NCBI RefSeq assembly: GCF_017086405.1
Contig: NZ_CP070973.1
Coordinates: 2,666,001 to 2,730,000 of the forward strand
Direction: 5' to 3'
Length of the DNA: 64,000 bases
Source: Mycobacterium gordonae
GTDB lineage: Bacteria; Actinomycetota; Actinomycetes; Mycobacteriales; Mycobacteriaceae
Shown here: piece after piece, positions 1-9,422 of the stretch
How positions within the stretch are numbered: the stretch's first letter is position 1
Layout of the letters: every line of letters starts with the position of its first letter
Position numbers and translations under genes: made by a program
The notes under the pieces: generated by a model
What the model was told of the DNA's origin: nothing
What the model saw: the letters and a program-made list of their open reading frames with translations, nothing else
Databases searched by the model: none

Positions 1-1
1 A

Positions 2-412
2 GCCCCCCCAGAACAGGAATTCCCCGACATCTTCTACCCCCGGGGAGGCCCCGTGGAGGACGAAGTGCCCGACGTGGGGGCCCGGGGCGCAGCCGAGACG
101 CCCGGGCCGAGGAAGGGGCGGCATGCCGCCGCCGATGACCCGGGCTACGCGCCGGCTGCAGCGGAGGCGGCTTACGCCGCGGCACCGCAGGCCGCAGTGC
201 CGGTGACGGACGGTGCGGCGTCACGCCCCACCATTCACCTGCCATTGGACGACGACCCCTACCGCGCTCCCGATGGCTACCCGATCAAAGCCAGCGCCCG
301 GTTCGGCCTGTACTACACGCCCAACAGCGCGCTGTACCACGACACGCTGGCTGAGCTCTGGTTTGCCAGCGAGACCGTCGCGCAGGCTAACGGGTTCGTC
401 AGAGCCGACTGA
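2..412 (+). CDS. Sunset-domain protein, C-terminal part (Rv2721c-like), cut by window edge
   Basis: The frame is open from the first bases of the window to the stop at 410-412, so the true start lies upstream and only about 136 C-terminal residues are visible. The first part is acidic and rich in Ala, Pro and Gly, as expected for a disordered linker. The last 45 residues read YPIKASARFGLYYTPNSALY and end in an AELWFASETVAQANGF block. This matches the short sunset domain of mycobacterial ArfC-type and other envelope proteins. Position next to lexA agrees with Rv2721c, a large Ala/Gly-rich predicted membrane protein of unknown role. The gene converges on lexA with a 12-base gap. The domain call is good; the function is not known. 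Confidence 0.75.
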   Translation, partial: APPEQEFPDIFYPRGGPVEDEVPDVGARGAAETPGPRKGRHAAADDPGYAPAAAEAAYAAAPQAAVPVTDGAASRPTIHLPLDDDPYRAPDGYPIKASARFGLYYTPNSALYHDTLAELWFASETVAQANGFVRAD

Positions 413-424
413 GGGTCTGCGCCG

Positions 425-1114
425 CTATACCTTGCGGATGACGGTGACGACCTTGCCGAGCACGGTCGCGTCATTTCCGGGGATTGGATCGAATGCCGGA
501 TTGTGCGGCATCAGCCACACCTGACCGCCTGCCCGCTTGAACGTCTTGACCGTAGCCTCGCCGTCGATCATGGCGGCGACGATGTCGCCGTTATCCGCGA
601 CGTGCTGCTGACGCACCACCACCCAGTCGCCGTCGCAGATGGCGGCTTCCACCATCGAGTCGCCGACGACCTTGAGCAGGAACAGCGTTCCCTCGCCGAC
701 CAGTTCACGCGGTAACGGGAAAACGTCCTCGACGGCCTCCTCGGCCAGGATCGGACCGCCTGCGGCGATGCGGCCCAACACCGGGACGTAGGTGGGTTGC
801 GGCAACGCGTCCGACCCGGCCACCTCGGTGGTGGGCGGTGTCACCGCGTCATCGGCCGCGCGCACGTCGACGGCCCGGGGCCGGTTGGCGTCGCGGCGCA
901 GATAACCTTTTCGCTCCAGGGTCCGCAACTGATGGGCCACCGAGGAAGTCGACGTCAGGCCGACGGCGTCACCGATCTCCCGGATGCTCGGCGGATAACC
1001 GCGAGTGGTGACTGAAGCGCGGATGACTTCGAGGATGGTGCGCTGGCGCTCGGTCAGCGTCGCGTCCACGGCGTGCAATCGGTTGTCCGCTGGGGGGTCG
1101 TTGCTGTCGCTCAT
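425..1114 (-). CDS. lexA: LexA, SOS-response repressor and self-cleaving protease
   Basis: LexA represses DNA-damage genes and cleaves itself when bound to RecA filaments. The 229-residue protein has an N-terminal winged helix (about residues 15-80, with [20 protein letters not shown]), an Ala118-Gly119 cleavage site in RIAAGGPI, and the Ser153 (GDSM) and Lys190 (TVKTF) dyad, spaced 37 residues apart as in E. coli LexA. I chose the ATG at 1114 (MSDSNDPP) because homology begins there; the frame is open further upstream to 1219 but that would run through the SOS box. It is divergent from chiZ, and a perfect mycobacterial LexA box lies about 33 bases upstream of the start, which indicates autoregulation. 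Confidence 0.97.
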   Translation of the reverse strand: MSDSNDPPADNRLHAVDATLTERQRTILEVIRASVTTRGYPPSIREIGDAVGLTSTSSVAHQLRTLERKGYLRRDANRPRAVDVRAADDAVTPPTTEVAGSDALPQPTYVPVLGRIAAGGPILAEEAVEDVFPLPRELVGEGTLFLLKVVGDSMVEAAICDGDWVVVRQQHVADNGDIVAAMIDGEATVKTFKRAGGQVWLMPHNPAFDPIPGNDATVLGKVVTVIRKV

Positions 1115-1146
1115 GCCACTGAATGTAACCGGACCCGACCGAAGAA

Positions 1147-1162
1147 TCAAACATGTGTTCGA
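1147..1162 (-). promoter_or_regulatory. LexA (SOS) box of lexA
   Basis: The 16 bases read TCAAACATGTGTTCGA; the complement TCGAACACATGTTTGA fits the mycobacterial SOS consensus TCGAAC-N4-GTTCGA with a single mismatch. From memory it equals the box upstream of M. tuberculosis lexA. It lies 33-48 bases upstream of the lexA start on the minus strand, the position expected for autorepression. Confidence 0.9.
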
Positions 1163-1325
1163 CACGCGTGTCGCCGTGCCGGGACGGCCCGCCTCGCCAC
1201 CCCGGATCTGCGGAATCACAAGTGTGTAACTTTCGGCCGGATCGGGTATCCGGAATTCATCCAGCTGGTTGCACCGACAAAGCCTTGTCGGTGGTGAGGT
1301 CTACCGTTTTGCTCGTACGACACGC

Positions 1326-1382
1326 GTCGCTCAGGTGTTCGAAATCGAACACCTGAGCGACTAGGGTCGAACACACGAGCGA
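1326..1382 (+). promoter_or_regulatory. Cluster of three imperfect LexA-like boxes upstream of chiZ
   Basis: Two 17-base arms, GTCGCTCAGGTGTTCGA (1326-1342) and its exact complement (1345-1361), face each other across two bases. Each arm contains one good SOS half-site (GTTCGA or TCGAAC) and a degenerate partner (TCGCTC or GAGCGA), so 1327-1342 and 1345-1360 are two abutting boxes with two mismatches each. A third copy, TCGAACACACGAGCGA, follows at 1367-1382. All lie 27-82 bases before the chiZ start. LexA-dependent control is established for the M. tuberculosis homologue Rv2719c; the multi-box arrangement here is what I see, and its occupancy is inference. Confidence 0.7.
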
Positions 1383-1408
1383 TATTTCGTCGACCGGAGG
1401 CAACCGAC

Positions 1409-1915
1409 ATGACAATCAGTTACGCGGGCCCGCAGCGCACCTGGAACTCCCAGCGGCTGGTGACCAGGCCTGCCAACAGGCCGATCGACGAGTCGCCTGC
1501 TTACCGTGCCGGGCAGAGCCGGTCGAACAGGCCTGGTCCGGCGCGTCCGGGCGGCGCGCCGCTGCGCTACTTCGGCACCGGCGTCGCAATGTCGACGGCA
1601 TCGCACCGGCGCCGTCCGGTCTCCGCGTTGACGACGATGGGTCTGGCCCTGCTGGCCGGCGTCACCACGCTCTGGCTCGGGCTGATGGCCAACTTCGGCA
1701 GCGTGCTGAACGACGAACCGGCCGACACGGCGGCGCAGGTGCCCGCGGCGCTCGCCGTGGTGCGCGTGGAACCAGGGGAGTCGCTGCAGCAACTGGCGAC
1801 GCGGGTCGCACCCGGCGCGCCGGTTCATGACGTCGTGGAACGCATCCGCAATCTCAATGCGTTGGACTCCAACGCGGTGTCCGCCGGCCAGACGTTGATC
1901 GCCCCGATCGGGTGA
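1409..1915 (+). CDS. chiZ: ChiZ-like LysM cell-division inhibitor / peptidoglycan-active protein (Rv2719c-like)
   Basis: The 168-residue protein has a basic, Arg/Pro-rich N-terminal half (1-70), one hydrophobic segment at about 73-97 (ALTTMGLALLAGVTTLWLGL) and a C-terminal LysM domain at about 117-166 (VEPGESLQQLA ... NLNALDSNAVSAGQTL). This is the architecture of ChiZ, a DNA-damage-induced protein that interacts with FtsI and FtsQ and delays division in mycobacteria. It is divergent from lexA and preceded by SOS-like operators; a GGAGG ribosome site lies at 1397-1401. The LysM domain would place the C-terminus outside the membrane, on the cell wall. Assignment rests on architecture and synteny. 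Confidence 0.9.
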   Translation: MTISYAGPQRTWNSQRLVTRPANRPIDESPAYRAGQSRSNRPGPARPGGAPLRYFGTGVAMSTASHRRRPVSALTTMGLALLAGVTTLWLGLMANFGSVLNDEPADTAAQVPAALAVVRVEPGESLQQLATRVAPGAPVHDVVERIRNLNALDSNAVSAGQTLIAPIG

Positions 1916-2076
1916 ACCGCACGGTAGCGGGTGAATAACGCGCCGCGCCAACGTCCCTCGGCCGTCATCGTCGGCTTCGGGACCAATAGCGCCAACGTTG
2001 GCCACACCAGGAGCCGCACAGGTACTCTCGTGGGGGTTCTGCGGTACCCCACGTCAGGCGCGGCGAAGGAGCGGCT

Positions 2077-2538
2077 ATGCACTGCCCGTTCTGCCGGCAT
2101 CCCGATTCCCGGGTGATCGACTCGAGGGAGACCGACGAAGGTCAGGCCATCCGCCGCCGCCGCTCGTGTCCTAAGTGCGGGCGCAGATTCACCACCGTCG
2201 AAACCGCCGTTCTGGCCGTGGTCAAGCGCAGTGGCGTCACCGAGCCCTTCAGCCGGGAGAAGGTGATCAGTGGCGTACGCCGGGCCTGCCAGGGGCGTCA
2301 GGTAGACGACGACGCGCTGAACCTCCTGGCGCAACAGGTGGAGGATTCGGTTCGTGCCGCAGGCCCGGAGGTACCGAGCCACGAGGTCGGTCTTGCCATC
2401 TTGGGTCCGCTGCGTGACCTCGACGAAGTCGCGTACCTGCGGTTCGCTTCGGTGTACCGGTCGTTCTCCTCAGCCGACGACTTCGAGCGGGAGATCGAAG
2501 CCCTGCGCGCCCACCGCAACGTGTCGACGCCGGGCTGA
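2077..2538 (+). CDS. nrdR: NrdR, ribonucleotide-reductase transcriptional repressor
   Basis: NrdR senses ATP/dATP and represses nrd operons. The 153-residue protein has the N-terminal zinc ribbon with Cys3, Cys6, Cys31 and Cys34 ([18 protein letters not shown] ... [11 protein letters not shown]), followed by an ATP-cone domain at about 49-139 ([16 protein letters not shown], ending in [11 protein letters not shown]). Length and motifs are normal. The start is the ATG giving MHCPFC, preceded by GGCGAAGGAGCGG. The gene follows chiZ on the same strand after 161 bases, as in other mycobacteria. Confidence 0.97.
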   Translation: MHCPFCRHPDSRVIDSRETDEGQAIRRRRSCPKCGRRFTTVETAVLAVVKRSGVTEPFSREKVISGVRRACQGRQVDDDALNLLAQQVEDSVRAAGPEVPSHEVGLAILGPLRDLDEVAYLRFASVYRSFSSADDFEREIEALRAHRNVSTPG

Positions 2539-2559
2539 GCGTAGCCCTAGGCTCCTTAC

Positions 2560-3045
2560 ATGCCGAAAGACCTACATCCCGACCTGGAAGCACTGGCGCC
2601 GTTGCTGGGCACCTGGTCCGGGAAGGGGGCGGGGGAGTACCCCACCATCCAGCCGTTCGAGTACTTCGAAGAAATCGCCTTCACGCACGTGGGAAAGCCG
2701 TTTCTGGTCTACGCGAAAAAGACCAAGGCGGCCTCCGACGGCAGACCTCTGCACGCCGAATTGGGTTACCTGCGCGTGCCTGAGCCGGCGAAGATCGAGT
2801 TCGTCCTTGCTCATCCCAGCGGAATCGCTGAGATCGAACTGGGCACGTACACGGTTGTCGACGGTGTCGTCGAACTGGAGTTGGCGACCAGCGCGATAGC
2901 ACTGACCCCGACCGCCAAAGAAGTGACGGCACTGAGCCGCTCCTTCCGGATCGCTGGTGACGAGCTCTCCTACTCGCTGCGGATGGGCGCGGTGGGGCAG
3001 CCCGAGCAGCATCACGTGGCCGCGGTGCTCCACCGGGAAAGCTGA
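2560..3045 (+). CDS. Nitrobindin-like haem beta-barrel protein (Rv2717c-like)
   Basis: This 161-residue protein begins with LAPLLGTWSGKGAGEYPTI (residues 12-30), the signature of the nitrobindin / THAP4-C-terminal-like (DUF1794) fatty-acid-binding-protein-like barrel. The C-terminal EQHHVAAVLHRES supplies the region in which nitrobindins place the proximal haem histidine. Family members bind ferric haem and can scavenge or isomerise reactive nitrogen species; whether this one does is inferred. It sits 21 bases behind nrdR and converges on the PhzF-like gene with a 3-base gap. Confidence 0.9.
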   Translation: MPKDLHPDLEALAPLLGTWSGKGAGEYPTIQPFEYFEEIAFTHVGKPFLVYAKKTKAASDGRPLHAELGYLRVPEPAKIEFVLAHPSGIAEIELGTYTVVDGVVELELATSAIALTPTAKEVTALSRSFRIAGDELSYSLRMGAVGQPEQHHVAAVLHRES

Positions 3046-3048
3046 ACG

Positions 3049-3735
3049 TCAGCCCGCCTGCCGCGCACCGTCGTCGACAACTCGCCCGGCGACCCGCACC
3101 CAACCGTCCGCGCTCCAGGTGGTCCAGATCAGCGATCCCAGCCCCTGCGTGATTACGAGATCGCGGCTGAGGTACTCGGTGATCCGCACCGCCGCAGAGC
3201 CGGTCGCCTCGTCTTCGGCCACCCCCAAATTCGACGCGAACATCCGGCTGCGGATCGACCCCGACCCCTCGTCGGACCACGCCCAGAGATAGTGTGCGAC
3301 GTCGTCGGGAAAATCGGCGGGATCGGCCTGCAGCACCGCCTCTGGTGAGTCCATATCGTGGATGGCGAACTCCGGAGCCCACTCCGCCGGCGCACTGATC
3401 GCGGTGAGGTCGTCGACATAACTCACCCGGACGAGGCCGGCGGGCACATGCAGGGTGTTGATCGGCGTTCCGCGCCGCAGCAACCACCACGACGCTCCGA
3501 CGCTCGGGTGGCCGGCGAAGGGCAACTCGGTGCGTGGGGTGTAGATGGTCGCCTGCGCGGTTGATGCGCCCGCATTGGGCGGATCGACGAAGACGGTTTC
3601 GCTGTAACCCAATTCGGATGCGACACGCTGCCGATCGGCGGGGTCGACCAAGCTGGCGTCGACCACACCCAACGGATTGCCGAAGTTTCCGTCAGCGTCG
3701 GTCAACACCCGTAGGACGGTGACGTCGATGCTCAT
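3049..3735 (-). CDS. PhzF-family isomerase/epimerase (Rv2716-like)
   Basis: The 228-residue product has the PhzF fold signatures: [10 protein letters not shown] near the start, the catalytic glutamate in GYSETVFV (Glu46), [12 protein letters not shown], and [15 protein letters not shown] near the end. PhzF proteins are twofold pseudo-symmetric (like diaminopimelate epimerase) and isomerise or epimerise small acids; the substrate is unknown here. It is a little shorter than typical PhzF proteins (about 260-300 residues). It is encoded 22 bases behind the alpha/beta hydrolase on the same strand, so the two may be cotranscribed. Confidence 0.88.
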   Translation of the reverse strand: MSIDVTVLRVLTDADGNFGNPLGVVDASLVDPADRQRVASELGYSETVFVDPPNAGASTAQATIYTPRTELPFAGHPSVGASWWLLRRGTPINTLHVPAGLVRVSYVDDLTAISAPAEWAPEFAIHDMDSPEAVLQADPADFPDDVAHYLWAWSDEGSGSIRSRMFASNLGVAEDEATGSAAVRITEYLSRDLVITQGLGSLIWTTWSADGWVRVAGRVVDDGARQAG

Positions 3736-3757
3736 GGCCCGACGATACGACGGCCGG

Positions 3758-4792
3758 TCAGGTGGCGCTGCGCTCGTCGGCTCCCATGGCGTTCAGAACC
3801 GCGACGCGGGTGTCGGTGGGTCCGGACACGGTGCGCTCACCGCCACCACTGCGCAGCAGCTCCCGTAGGGCTGCCTGGTCGTATTCGGGTGGCTCGGTGG
3901 TGTCGATGAAGCGTTGGACGATGTCGAGGAACCTGGCCGGGTCGTCGTGGAATGGGAAGTGGGCGGAATTCTCGAAGATTTCGAGTCTGGATCCGGGCAT
4001 CGCGGCATGCGCCATGTGGGCATGCCGGACCGGAATCACCGAGTCCTTCTCGCCCCAGATGATCTGCACCGGAATCGCTTCGGTCAAATAACATCGGTCG
4101 AGCATGGTGACGATCTGGCCACGCCAGTCCACGACCGCCCGCAGGGTGCGGGTGAACGCCGAGGACGCCGTCGGCTCCGGCAGGTCGTTCAGGATGCGCA
4201 GCATGTTGGGCAGATCTCGGCCGATGGCCGTCGAACCGAGCGCGAGCCCCGCCACCTGACCCAGAAACTGCACGGCCGGCAGCACCATCGGCAACCGCAA
4301 CAGCGCCAACGCCTCGGCGCCCATCGGCAGCGACGCGAACCGCAACGCGATGTTGACGTCCTTGGTGACACCCCCGGCGCCCACCAGGATCAGCCGGTCG
4401 ACCAGATGCGGGAACTGGTAAGCGAATTGCATGGCGACACCGCCGCCGAGCGAATGACCGACGATGGTCACGCGTTCGATGTCCAGCACGCTGAGCAGGT
4501 CGCGCATTCCGTTGGCGTAGGCGGCGGCGGAGTAGTCGGCGCGAGGCTTGTCGGATTTGCCGTGGCCCAACAGGTCCGGAGCGATCACGGTGAAACGCTG
4601 CGCCAGCTTGGCGTGGACGCCGGTCCAGGTGGTCGAGTTGTCGCCGATGCCGTGGATCAGCAGGATCGCTGGACCGGATCCCGCGATCCGGAAGGCCCGC
4701 TTATAGCCGTGAATGGTGCGGAACTGCAGCGACGGGGATGTCACTTCGCGCACCGGGCGGAGATTGCGCGTCCGCTCGGTCATGTTCGGCAA
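3758..4792 (-). CDS. Alpha/beta-hydrolase fold enzyme (Rv2715-like)
   Basis: The 344-residue protein has a complete alpha/beta-hydrolase core: [10 protein letters not shown] (oxyanion region, HG at 47-48), the nucleophile elbow VGHSLGGG with Ser114, the acid in WGEKDSVIP and the histidine in [12 protein letters not shown]. No secretion signal is seen. The substrate is unknown; the sequence looks like the esterase/epoxide-hydrolase-like branch. Starts at 4792 (MPNMTERT) or at the internal MTERT (4783) are both possible. It lies 36 bases behind the PAC2 gene, suggesting an operon PAC2-hydrolase-PhzF. Confidence 0.88.
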   Translation of the reverse strand: MPNMTERTRNLRPVREVTSPSLQFRTIHGYKRAFRIAGSGPAILLIHGIGDNSTTWTGVHAKLAQRFTVIAPDLLGHGKSDKPRADYSAAAYANGMRDLLSVLDIERVTIVGHSLGGGVAMQFAYQFPHLVDRLILVGAGGVTKDVNIALRFASLPMGAEALALLRLPMVLPAVQFLGQVAGLALGSTAIGRDLPNMLRILNDLPEPTASSAFTRTLRAVVDWRGQIVTMLDRCYLTEAIPVQIIWGEKDSVIPVRHAHMAHAAMPGSRLEIFENSAHFPFHDDPARFLDIVQRFIDTTEPPEYDQAALRELLRSGGGERTVSGPTDTRVAVLNAMGADERSAT

Positions 4793-4828
4793 CCTCGTTG
4801 TCGGGCCGGGTAGGCGTATCGGAAGCAG

Positions 4829-5809
4829 TTACTTCGGATTGTCGTCGTCGTCGAATTTCTTCTCAGCCTGCTGAGCCAGGAACCGCTCGAATTCGGCGCC
4901 AAGCTCATCGCCGCTAGGTAGGTCCTCGTCGTTGGTCAGTAAGGACCTGTTTTCCTGAGCGTCAATGAACGCATCGTACTGGCGCTCGAGTGCGGCCACC
5001 ACTTGAGCCACTTCCGCGCTGCCTTGAACCTGTTCGTCGATCTTGGCCCGAATCTCGGTGGCCGCATCGGTAAGTGCGGTGAGCGGCAACTCCAGCGATC
5101 CGGTCTTGGCGACCTGCTCGAGTAGCGCCTGGGCGGCGGCCGGGTAGTCGGTCTGGGTCAGGTAGTGCGGGACGTGCACGGTGAATCCGACGACCTCATG
5201 ACCGTGCTGTGCCATGCGGTACTCCAGCAGGTTCGAAGCGCTGCCGGGAACCTGGATTTCGGAGATCCACGGTTGAAATTCCGCGATCAGGGCCGCGTTG
5301 TTCGAGTGCGCGGTCATGGTGACGGGCCGAGTGTGCGGAACAGCCATCGGCACCGTGCCCAGACCGATGGTCTGGCGCACTCCCAGCCGTTCGGCGAGCA
5401 GTCGCACCGCGGTGATGAAGCGCTCCCACTTCAGGTCCGGCTCCATGCCGGCCAGCAGGAGAAACGGGGTGCCGACGGAGTCGCGCAGCGCGTACAGGCT
5501 CAAATCTGGGTCGTCGTAGTGGGTGAAGTGATCGGTCTTGAACGTCATCAGTGGCCGGCGCGAGCGGTAATCCAGCAGTTCGTCGATGGCGAACGACGCG
5601 ACCAGTTCGGTATCCAGCGCCGCTCTCAGGTGCCGCGACGCCAGCCGAATCGCGTGACCGGCGTCGGAGAAGCCTTCCAGGGCGTGTACCAACACCGGGC
5701 CCCGGCCGTCGGACGTGGACAAGACAGGCGCCGGAAACTCCAGTTCGTACATGCTGGGTTGTCCTGGCTGGTATTCCTGTGCCTCTTCGGGGTCGTAGTG
5801 ATCGGACAT
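4829..5809 (-). CDS. PAC2-family protein (Rv2714-like)
   Basis: The 326-residue protein contains the PAC2 (proteasome assembly chaperone-like) fold: VLVHALEGFSDAGHAIRLA at the N-terminus, PFLLLAGMEPDLKWERF, and GFTVHVPHYLTQTDYPAAA in the middle. The C-terminal quarter is charged and ends in an acidic DDDDNPK tail. The homologue Rv2714 is a structurally characterised PAC2-like protein, but its partner in actinobacteria, where some species have proteasomes, is not settled. The start ATG at 5809 is preceded on the minus strand by GAGAGGAGGCAGC, a strong ribosome site. Confidence 0.88.
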   Translation of the reverse strand: MSDHYDPEEAQEYQPGQPSMYELEFPAPVLSTSDGRGPVLVHALEGFSDAGHAIRLASRHLRAALDTELVASFAIDELLDYRSRRPLMTFKTDHFTHYDDPDLSLYALRDSVGTPFLLLAGMEPDLKWERFITAVRLLAERLGVRQTIGLGTVPMAVPHTRPVTMTAHSNNAALIAEFQPWISEIQVPGSASNLLEYRMAQHGHEVVGFTVHVPHYLTQTDYPAAAQALLEQVAKTGSLELPLTALTDAATEIRAKIDEQVQGSAEVAQVVAALERQYDAFIDAQENRSLLTNDEDLPSGDELGAEFERFLAQQAEKKFDDDDNPK

Positions 5810-5987
5810 TGGTGCTGCCTCCTCTCAGGTTCTCCAAGGTCTCTCTAGGGTGCCCTGTCCAGTCTCCCTCAATCGATCGGGCTCTCCAGTATCGGTGACC
5901 CGAGCCTTTTGCTGCACCAGGTGTCAACGCACGGGGCTGACTTTCTATTCGCTTGCCAGCACGCCCGGTCAGGCATGATGGAATCCG

Positions 5988-6794
5988 ATGCGCGCCGTGA
6001 CGTCGATTCTCTGCCTGCTGGTGAGCCTGGCGGTGTTGGTGACGTCATGCGCCCGGCCGGTCCATCATGGGTCCGTCGCCGGCTCGTCCGCGCCGCGGCC
6101 GGGCAGCTCGGTGCAGCGGTTGAGCGACCCGGAGAATCCGGCGCCGGATCCGCGGGTCGGCGCGATCTTTCGCGGGACGGCGCGGGAGGGCGGCAACCTA
6201 CACGTCTGCACCGGGTCGGTGGTGCATTCGGCGGGTGGTGACCTGGTGCTGACGGCAGCGCACTGTCTGCTCGGTGAGTTGGACGCCACCTTCGTGCCCG
6301 GGTTTGCAGGTGAGGCGACGACCACCGACACGTTCACCGTCGACGAGGTGTTCTTCGACGCCCGGTGGGTCGCCAGCCGGGATCCGCAGGCGGATTACGC
6401 GATCGCCAAGGTACGCGGCACCGGATCGGTGGAGGGCCGGGCCGGCGCGGCACTGACGCTGGGGACCGCACCGCCGGCCGGCAGCCGGGTGAGTGTCACC
6501 GGTTACCCCGCCGGTGTCGGCGGCCGGCCTGTCGCCTGTCAGGGCACCACCAGCGTCACCGAAGACGGGTTCCCGTCCTTGCCTTGCCAGGGCCTCGTCG
6601 ACGGAACCAGTGGCGCGCCCTGGATGAGCGGGTCGACGGTCGTCGGGGTCGTCGGTGGGTTCGAAGGCGGCGGTTGCACCGAGAACATCTCGTACTCCGC
6701 GCCCTTCGATGAGCGCACCGCGCAGCTCCTGGCCCGCGCGCAAGCCGGCGGTCCCGGTGACAGCCCCCCGGCCGACTACGACGACACCTGCTGA
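5988..6794 (+). CDS. Trypsin-like (S1) serine protease, predicted lipoprotein
   Basis: The 268-residue product starts with a signal sequence and lipobox VTSC (Cys21), so it is likely anchored outside the membrane. A chymotrypsin-like triad is visible: His92 in LTAAHC, Asp136 in QADYAIAKV and Ser208 in DGTSGAPW. It lies between the PAC2 gene and sthA, opposite in direction to both. I do not recall a homologue at this place in M. tuberculosis, so it may be an accessory gene of this lineage. The natural substrate is unknown. Confidence 0.85.
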   Translation: MRAVTSILCLLVSLAVLVTSCARPVHHGSVAGSSAPRPGSSVQRLSDPENPAPDPRVGAIFRGTAREGGNLHVCTGSVVHSAGGDLVLTAAHCLLGELDATFVPGFAGEATTTDTFTVDEVFFDARWVASRDPQADYAIAKVRGTGSVEGRAGAALTLGTAPPAGSRVSVTGYPAGVGGRPVACQGTTSVTEDGFPSLPCQGLVDGTSGAPWMSGSTVVGVVGGFEGGGCTENISYSAPFDERTAQLLARAQAGGPGDSPPADYDDTC

Positions 6795-6830
6795 GGTTGC
6801 GACACCGGTGGTGACCCGCTGCGCTCGTCT

Positions 6831-8237
6831 TCAGCGCCGGAACTGGTGCAGCGCGCGCATCTTGTTGGTCACGTCCAACGCCGCCACCTTGTATGCCTCG
6901 GAGAACGTCGGGTAGTTGAACACCGCATCGACCAGGTAGTCGACGGTGCCGCCGCAGCCCATGACCGCCTGCCCGATGTGCACCATCTCGGTGGCACTGG
7001 TGCCGAAGATGTGGGCGCCCAGCAGGGTGCGGTCGGTGGTGGAAACCAGCAGCTTGAGCATGCCGTAGCTGTCGCCGGCGATCTGGCCGCGGGCCAGTTC
7101 GCGGTAGCGGCACACGCCCACCTCGTACGGGATCGAGTCCTTGGTCAGCTCCACTTCGGTCTTGCCGACATAGGACACCTCGGGAATCGAGTAGATACCG
7201 ATGGGCTGCAGTTCGGTGATGCCCTCGGTGGGTTCGCCGAAGGCGTAGTAGGCAGCCAGCCGGCCCTGGTCCATCGAGGTGGCGGCCAGCGCCGGGAAAC
7301 CGATCACGTCGCCGACGGCGTAAATGTGCTCGACCTTGGTCCGGAATTGATCGTCGACGAAAATCCTTCCGCGATGGTCGGATTCGAGACCGGCATTCTC
7401 GAGGCCCAGGTGCTCGGTCTGGCCTTCGCGGCCGGCCGAGTACATCACCGTCTCCGCGGGAATCTGCTTGCCGCTGCCCAGGGTCGTCACGGTTCCTGAC
7501 GAGCCGACGTCGACGGCGGTGACCTCCTCGCCGAACCGGAAGGTCACCGCGAGGTCGCGCAGGTGGAACTTGAGCGCCTCGACGATCTCCGGGTCGCAGA
7601 AGTCGAGCATGGTGTCGCGCTTCTCCACGACGGTGACCTTGGTGCCCAATGCCGCGAACATCGACGCGTACTCGATGCCGATCACGCCGGCGCCGACGAC
7701 CACCATCGATGTCGGCAACGACCGCAAATCGAGAATGCCGTCGGAGTCCAGTACCCGGCTCTCGTCGAACTCGACGCCCGACGGGCGTGCCGGCTTGGTG
7801 CCGGTGGCGATGACGATGTAGTCGCCGCTGACCGTCACGCGCTCGCCCTGGGCGTCTTCCTCCACCAGGACGGTGTGCGGGTCGATGAAGCGACCGTGTC
7901 CCAGCACCAGGTCGATCCGGTTTCGCATCAGCTGTGAGCGCACCACGTCGACCTGCTTGCTGATCACGTGCTGAGTTCGGGCCAGCAGGTCGGCTGGGGT
8001 GATCTTGTCTTTGACGCGGTAGCTCGCACCGTAGAGCTCGCGCTGGCTCATGCCGGTCAGGTAGACGACCGCCTCGCGCAGGGTTTTCGACGGGATGGTG
8101 CCGGTATTGACGCAGACGCCGCCGACCATCCGGCCACGCTCGACGATCGCGACCGACTTGCCCAGCTTGGCTGCCGCGATCGCGGCCTTCTGGCCGCCGG
8201 GCCCGGATCCGATAACGACCAGGTCGTACTCGCGCAT
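6831..8237 (-). CDS. sthA: SthA, soluble pyridine nucleotide transhydrogenase
   Basis: This flavoprotein interconverts NADPH and NADH. The 468-residue protein opens with the FAD Rossmann motif [20 protein letters not shown] and contains [14 protein letters not shown], where only one of the two redox cysteines of the disulfide-reductase family remains; this is the normal state for SthA. The NAD-binding [16 protein letters not shown] and the C-terminal dimer region [15 protein letters not shown] are present. I chose the ATG at 8237 (MREYD) to match the known 468-residue protein; an upstream in-frame ATG at 8246 would add three residues. Confidence 0.96.
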   Translation of the reverse strand: MREYDLVVIGSGPGGQKAAIAAAKLGKSVAIVERGRMVGGVCVNTGTIPSKTLREAVVYLTGMSQRELYGASYRVKDKITPADLLARTQHVISKQVDVVRSQLMRNRIDLVLGHGRFIDPHTVLVEEDAQGERVTVSGDYIVIATGTKPARPSGVEFDESRVLDSDGILDLRSLPTSMVVVGAGVIGIEYASMFAALGTKVTVVEKRDTMLDFCDPEIVEALKFHLRDLAVTFRFGEEVTAVDVGSSGTVTTLGSGKQIPAETVMYSAGREGQTEHLGLENAGLESDHRGRIFVDDQFRTKVEHIYAVGDVIGFPALAATSMDQGRLAAYYAFGEPTEGITELQPIGIYSIPEVSYVGKTEVELTKDSIPYEVGVCRYRELARGQIAGDSYGMLKLLVSTTDRTLLGAHIFGTSATEMVHIGQAVMGCGGTVDYLVDAVFNYPTFSEAYKVAALDVTNKMRALHQFRR

Positions 8238-8349
8238 CGAAGTCATGTGTAGACGATAGAGCCCACAGTCGCGACTTTCTCCACAAGCGGGCGGCTGAAT
8301 CACGTTGCGCGAGCGCAAAGTGACGGTGCCGATCGCCACCGTGGACGCC

Positions 8350-9405
8350 ATGACTACGCATCGATCACGCTTTGAATTGAGCCGCCCCGCCACTTTGATC
8401 GCCGCGCTGCCGGCCATCCTCGGCTTTGTGCCGGAGAAATCGCTGGTGTTGCTGACCCTTGAGGACGGCGGTCTGGGGGCGGTGCTGCGGGCCGACCTGT
8501 CCGACGACCTCGGCGAGCGGGTGGACCAACTGGCCGAGCTCGCTGCCGCGGCGGATCCGGCCGCGGCCATCGTGGTGATCGTCGACGCCGAGGGTGCGAA
8601 TTGTCCGGGGTGCAATGAGGAGCACCGGCGGTTGTGCGAAGCGCTCACCGACGCACTGGAGCGGCGCGGCGTCGAGCGATATGCGGCGCATGTGGTGGAC
8701 CGGGTCGTCGCGGGCGGGCGTTGGCATTGCGTGGACGGGTGCTGCGCGGGCGGCGAGATCGACGACCCTTCGGCGTCGCCGCTGGCGGTCGCGGCGGTCG
8801 TGGAAGGCCGCCGCCTCTATTCCCGGCGTGCCGACCTGCAGGCGGTGATCGCGTTGGACTCCCGGCGCAGCGCGGGAGTGGCAGGGGCGCTCGAGCGGGC
8901 GGCACTTGCGCGCGAGATCGCCCACGGCAGCGATCCCGCCGCCTGCAGCCGTCGCGATGTGGAAAACGCGATCGCGGCCGCTGCGCGGGTGAACGGCGGG
9001 GAGTCGTTGTCGGACTCCGATGTGGCCGAGGTGGGCTGCGCGCTAACCGACGTCCAGGTACGTGACACGTTGTATGCGCTCGCCGTGGGGGAGGACGCCG
9101 ACGCGGCTGAGTCGCTGTGGGCGTTGCTGGCGCGCGTGCTGCCGCAGCCCTGGCGGGTGGAGGCCCTGGTATTGCTGGCGTTCAGCGCCTACGTGCGCGG
9201 CGACGGGCCATTGGCGGGGCTGTCGCTGGAAGCGGCGTTGCGCTGCGACGCGTCGCACAAGATGGCTCGCATGCTGGATCAGGCATTGCAATCAGGCTTG
9301 CGGCCCAACGACATTCGGAGACTGGGCGGCACGGGTTACCGACTGGCCGAGCAACTCGGGGTGCGGTTGCCGCCGCGACAGTCCTTCGGCCAACGTGCGG
9401 GCTGA
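8350..9405 (+). CDS. DUF4192 domain protein (Rv2712c-like)
   Basis: The DUF4192 hallmark [29 protein letters not shown] is present near the N-terminus (it starts about 11 residues after the chosen start and is spread over 29 residues). The rest is Ala-rich helix and includes [12 protein letters not shown] and [11 protein letters not shown] cysteine clusters. The role of DUF4192 proteins is unknown. I chose ATG 8350 (MTTHRSRF); an upstream start at 8305 is possible. The gene is divergent from sthA (112 bases) and converges with ideR (17 bases). Confidence 0.85.
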   Translation: MTTHRSRFELSRPATLIAALPAILGFVPEKSLVLLTLEDGGLGAVLRADLSDDLGERVDQLAELAAAADPAAAIVVIVDAEGANCPGCNEEHRRLCEALTDALERRGVERYAAHVVDRVVAGGRWHCVDGCCAGGEIDDPSASPLAVAAVVEGRRLYSRRADLQAVIALDSRRSAGVAGALERAALAREIAHGSDPAACSRRDVENAIAAAARVNGGESLSDSDVAEVGCALTDVQVRDTLYALAVGEDADAAESLWALLARVLPQPWRVEALVLLAFSAYVRGDGPLAGLSLEAALRCDASHKMARMLDQALQSGLRPNDIRRLGGTGYRLAEQLGVRLPPRQSFGQRAG

Positions 9406-9422
9406 GGGGGATCGGGATGTGG

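Noticed and set aside
3914..4813. Plus-strand frame opposite the alpha/beta hydrolase
   Set aside because: Shadow; the minus-strand frame has a complete catalytic triad.
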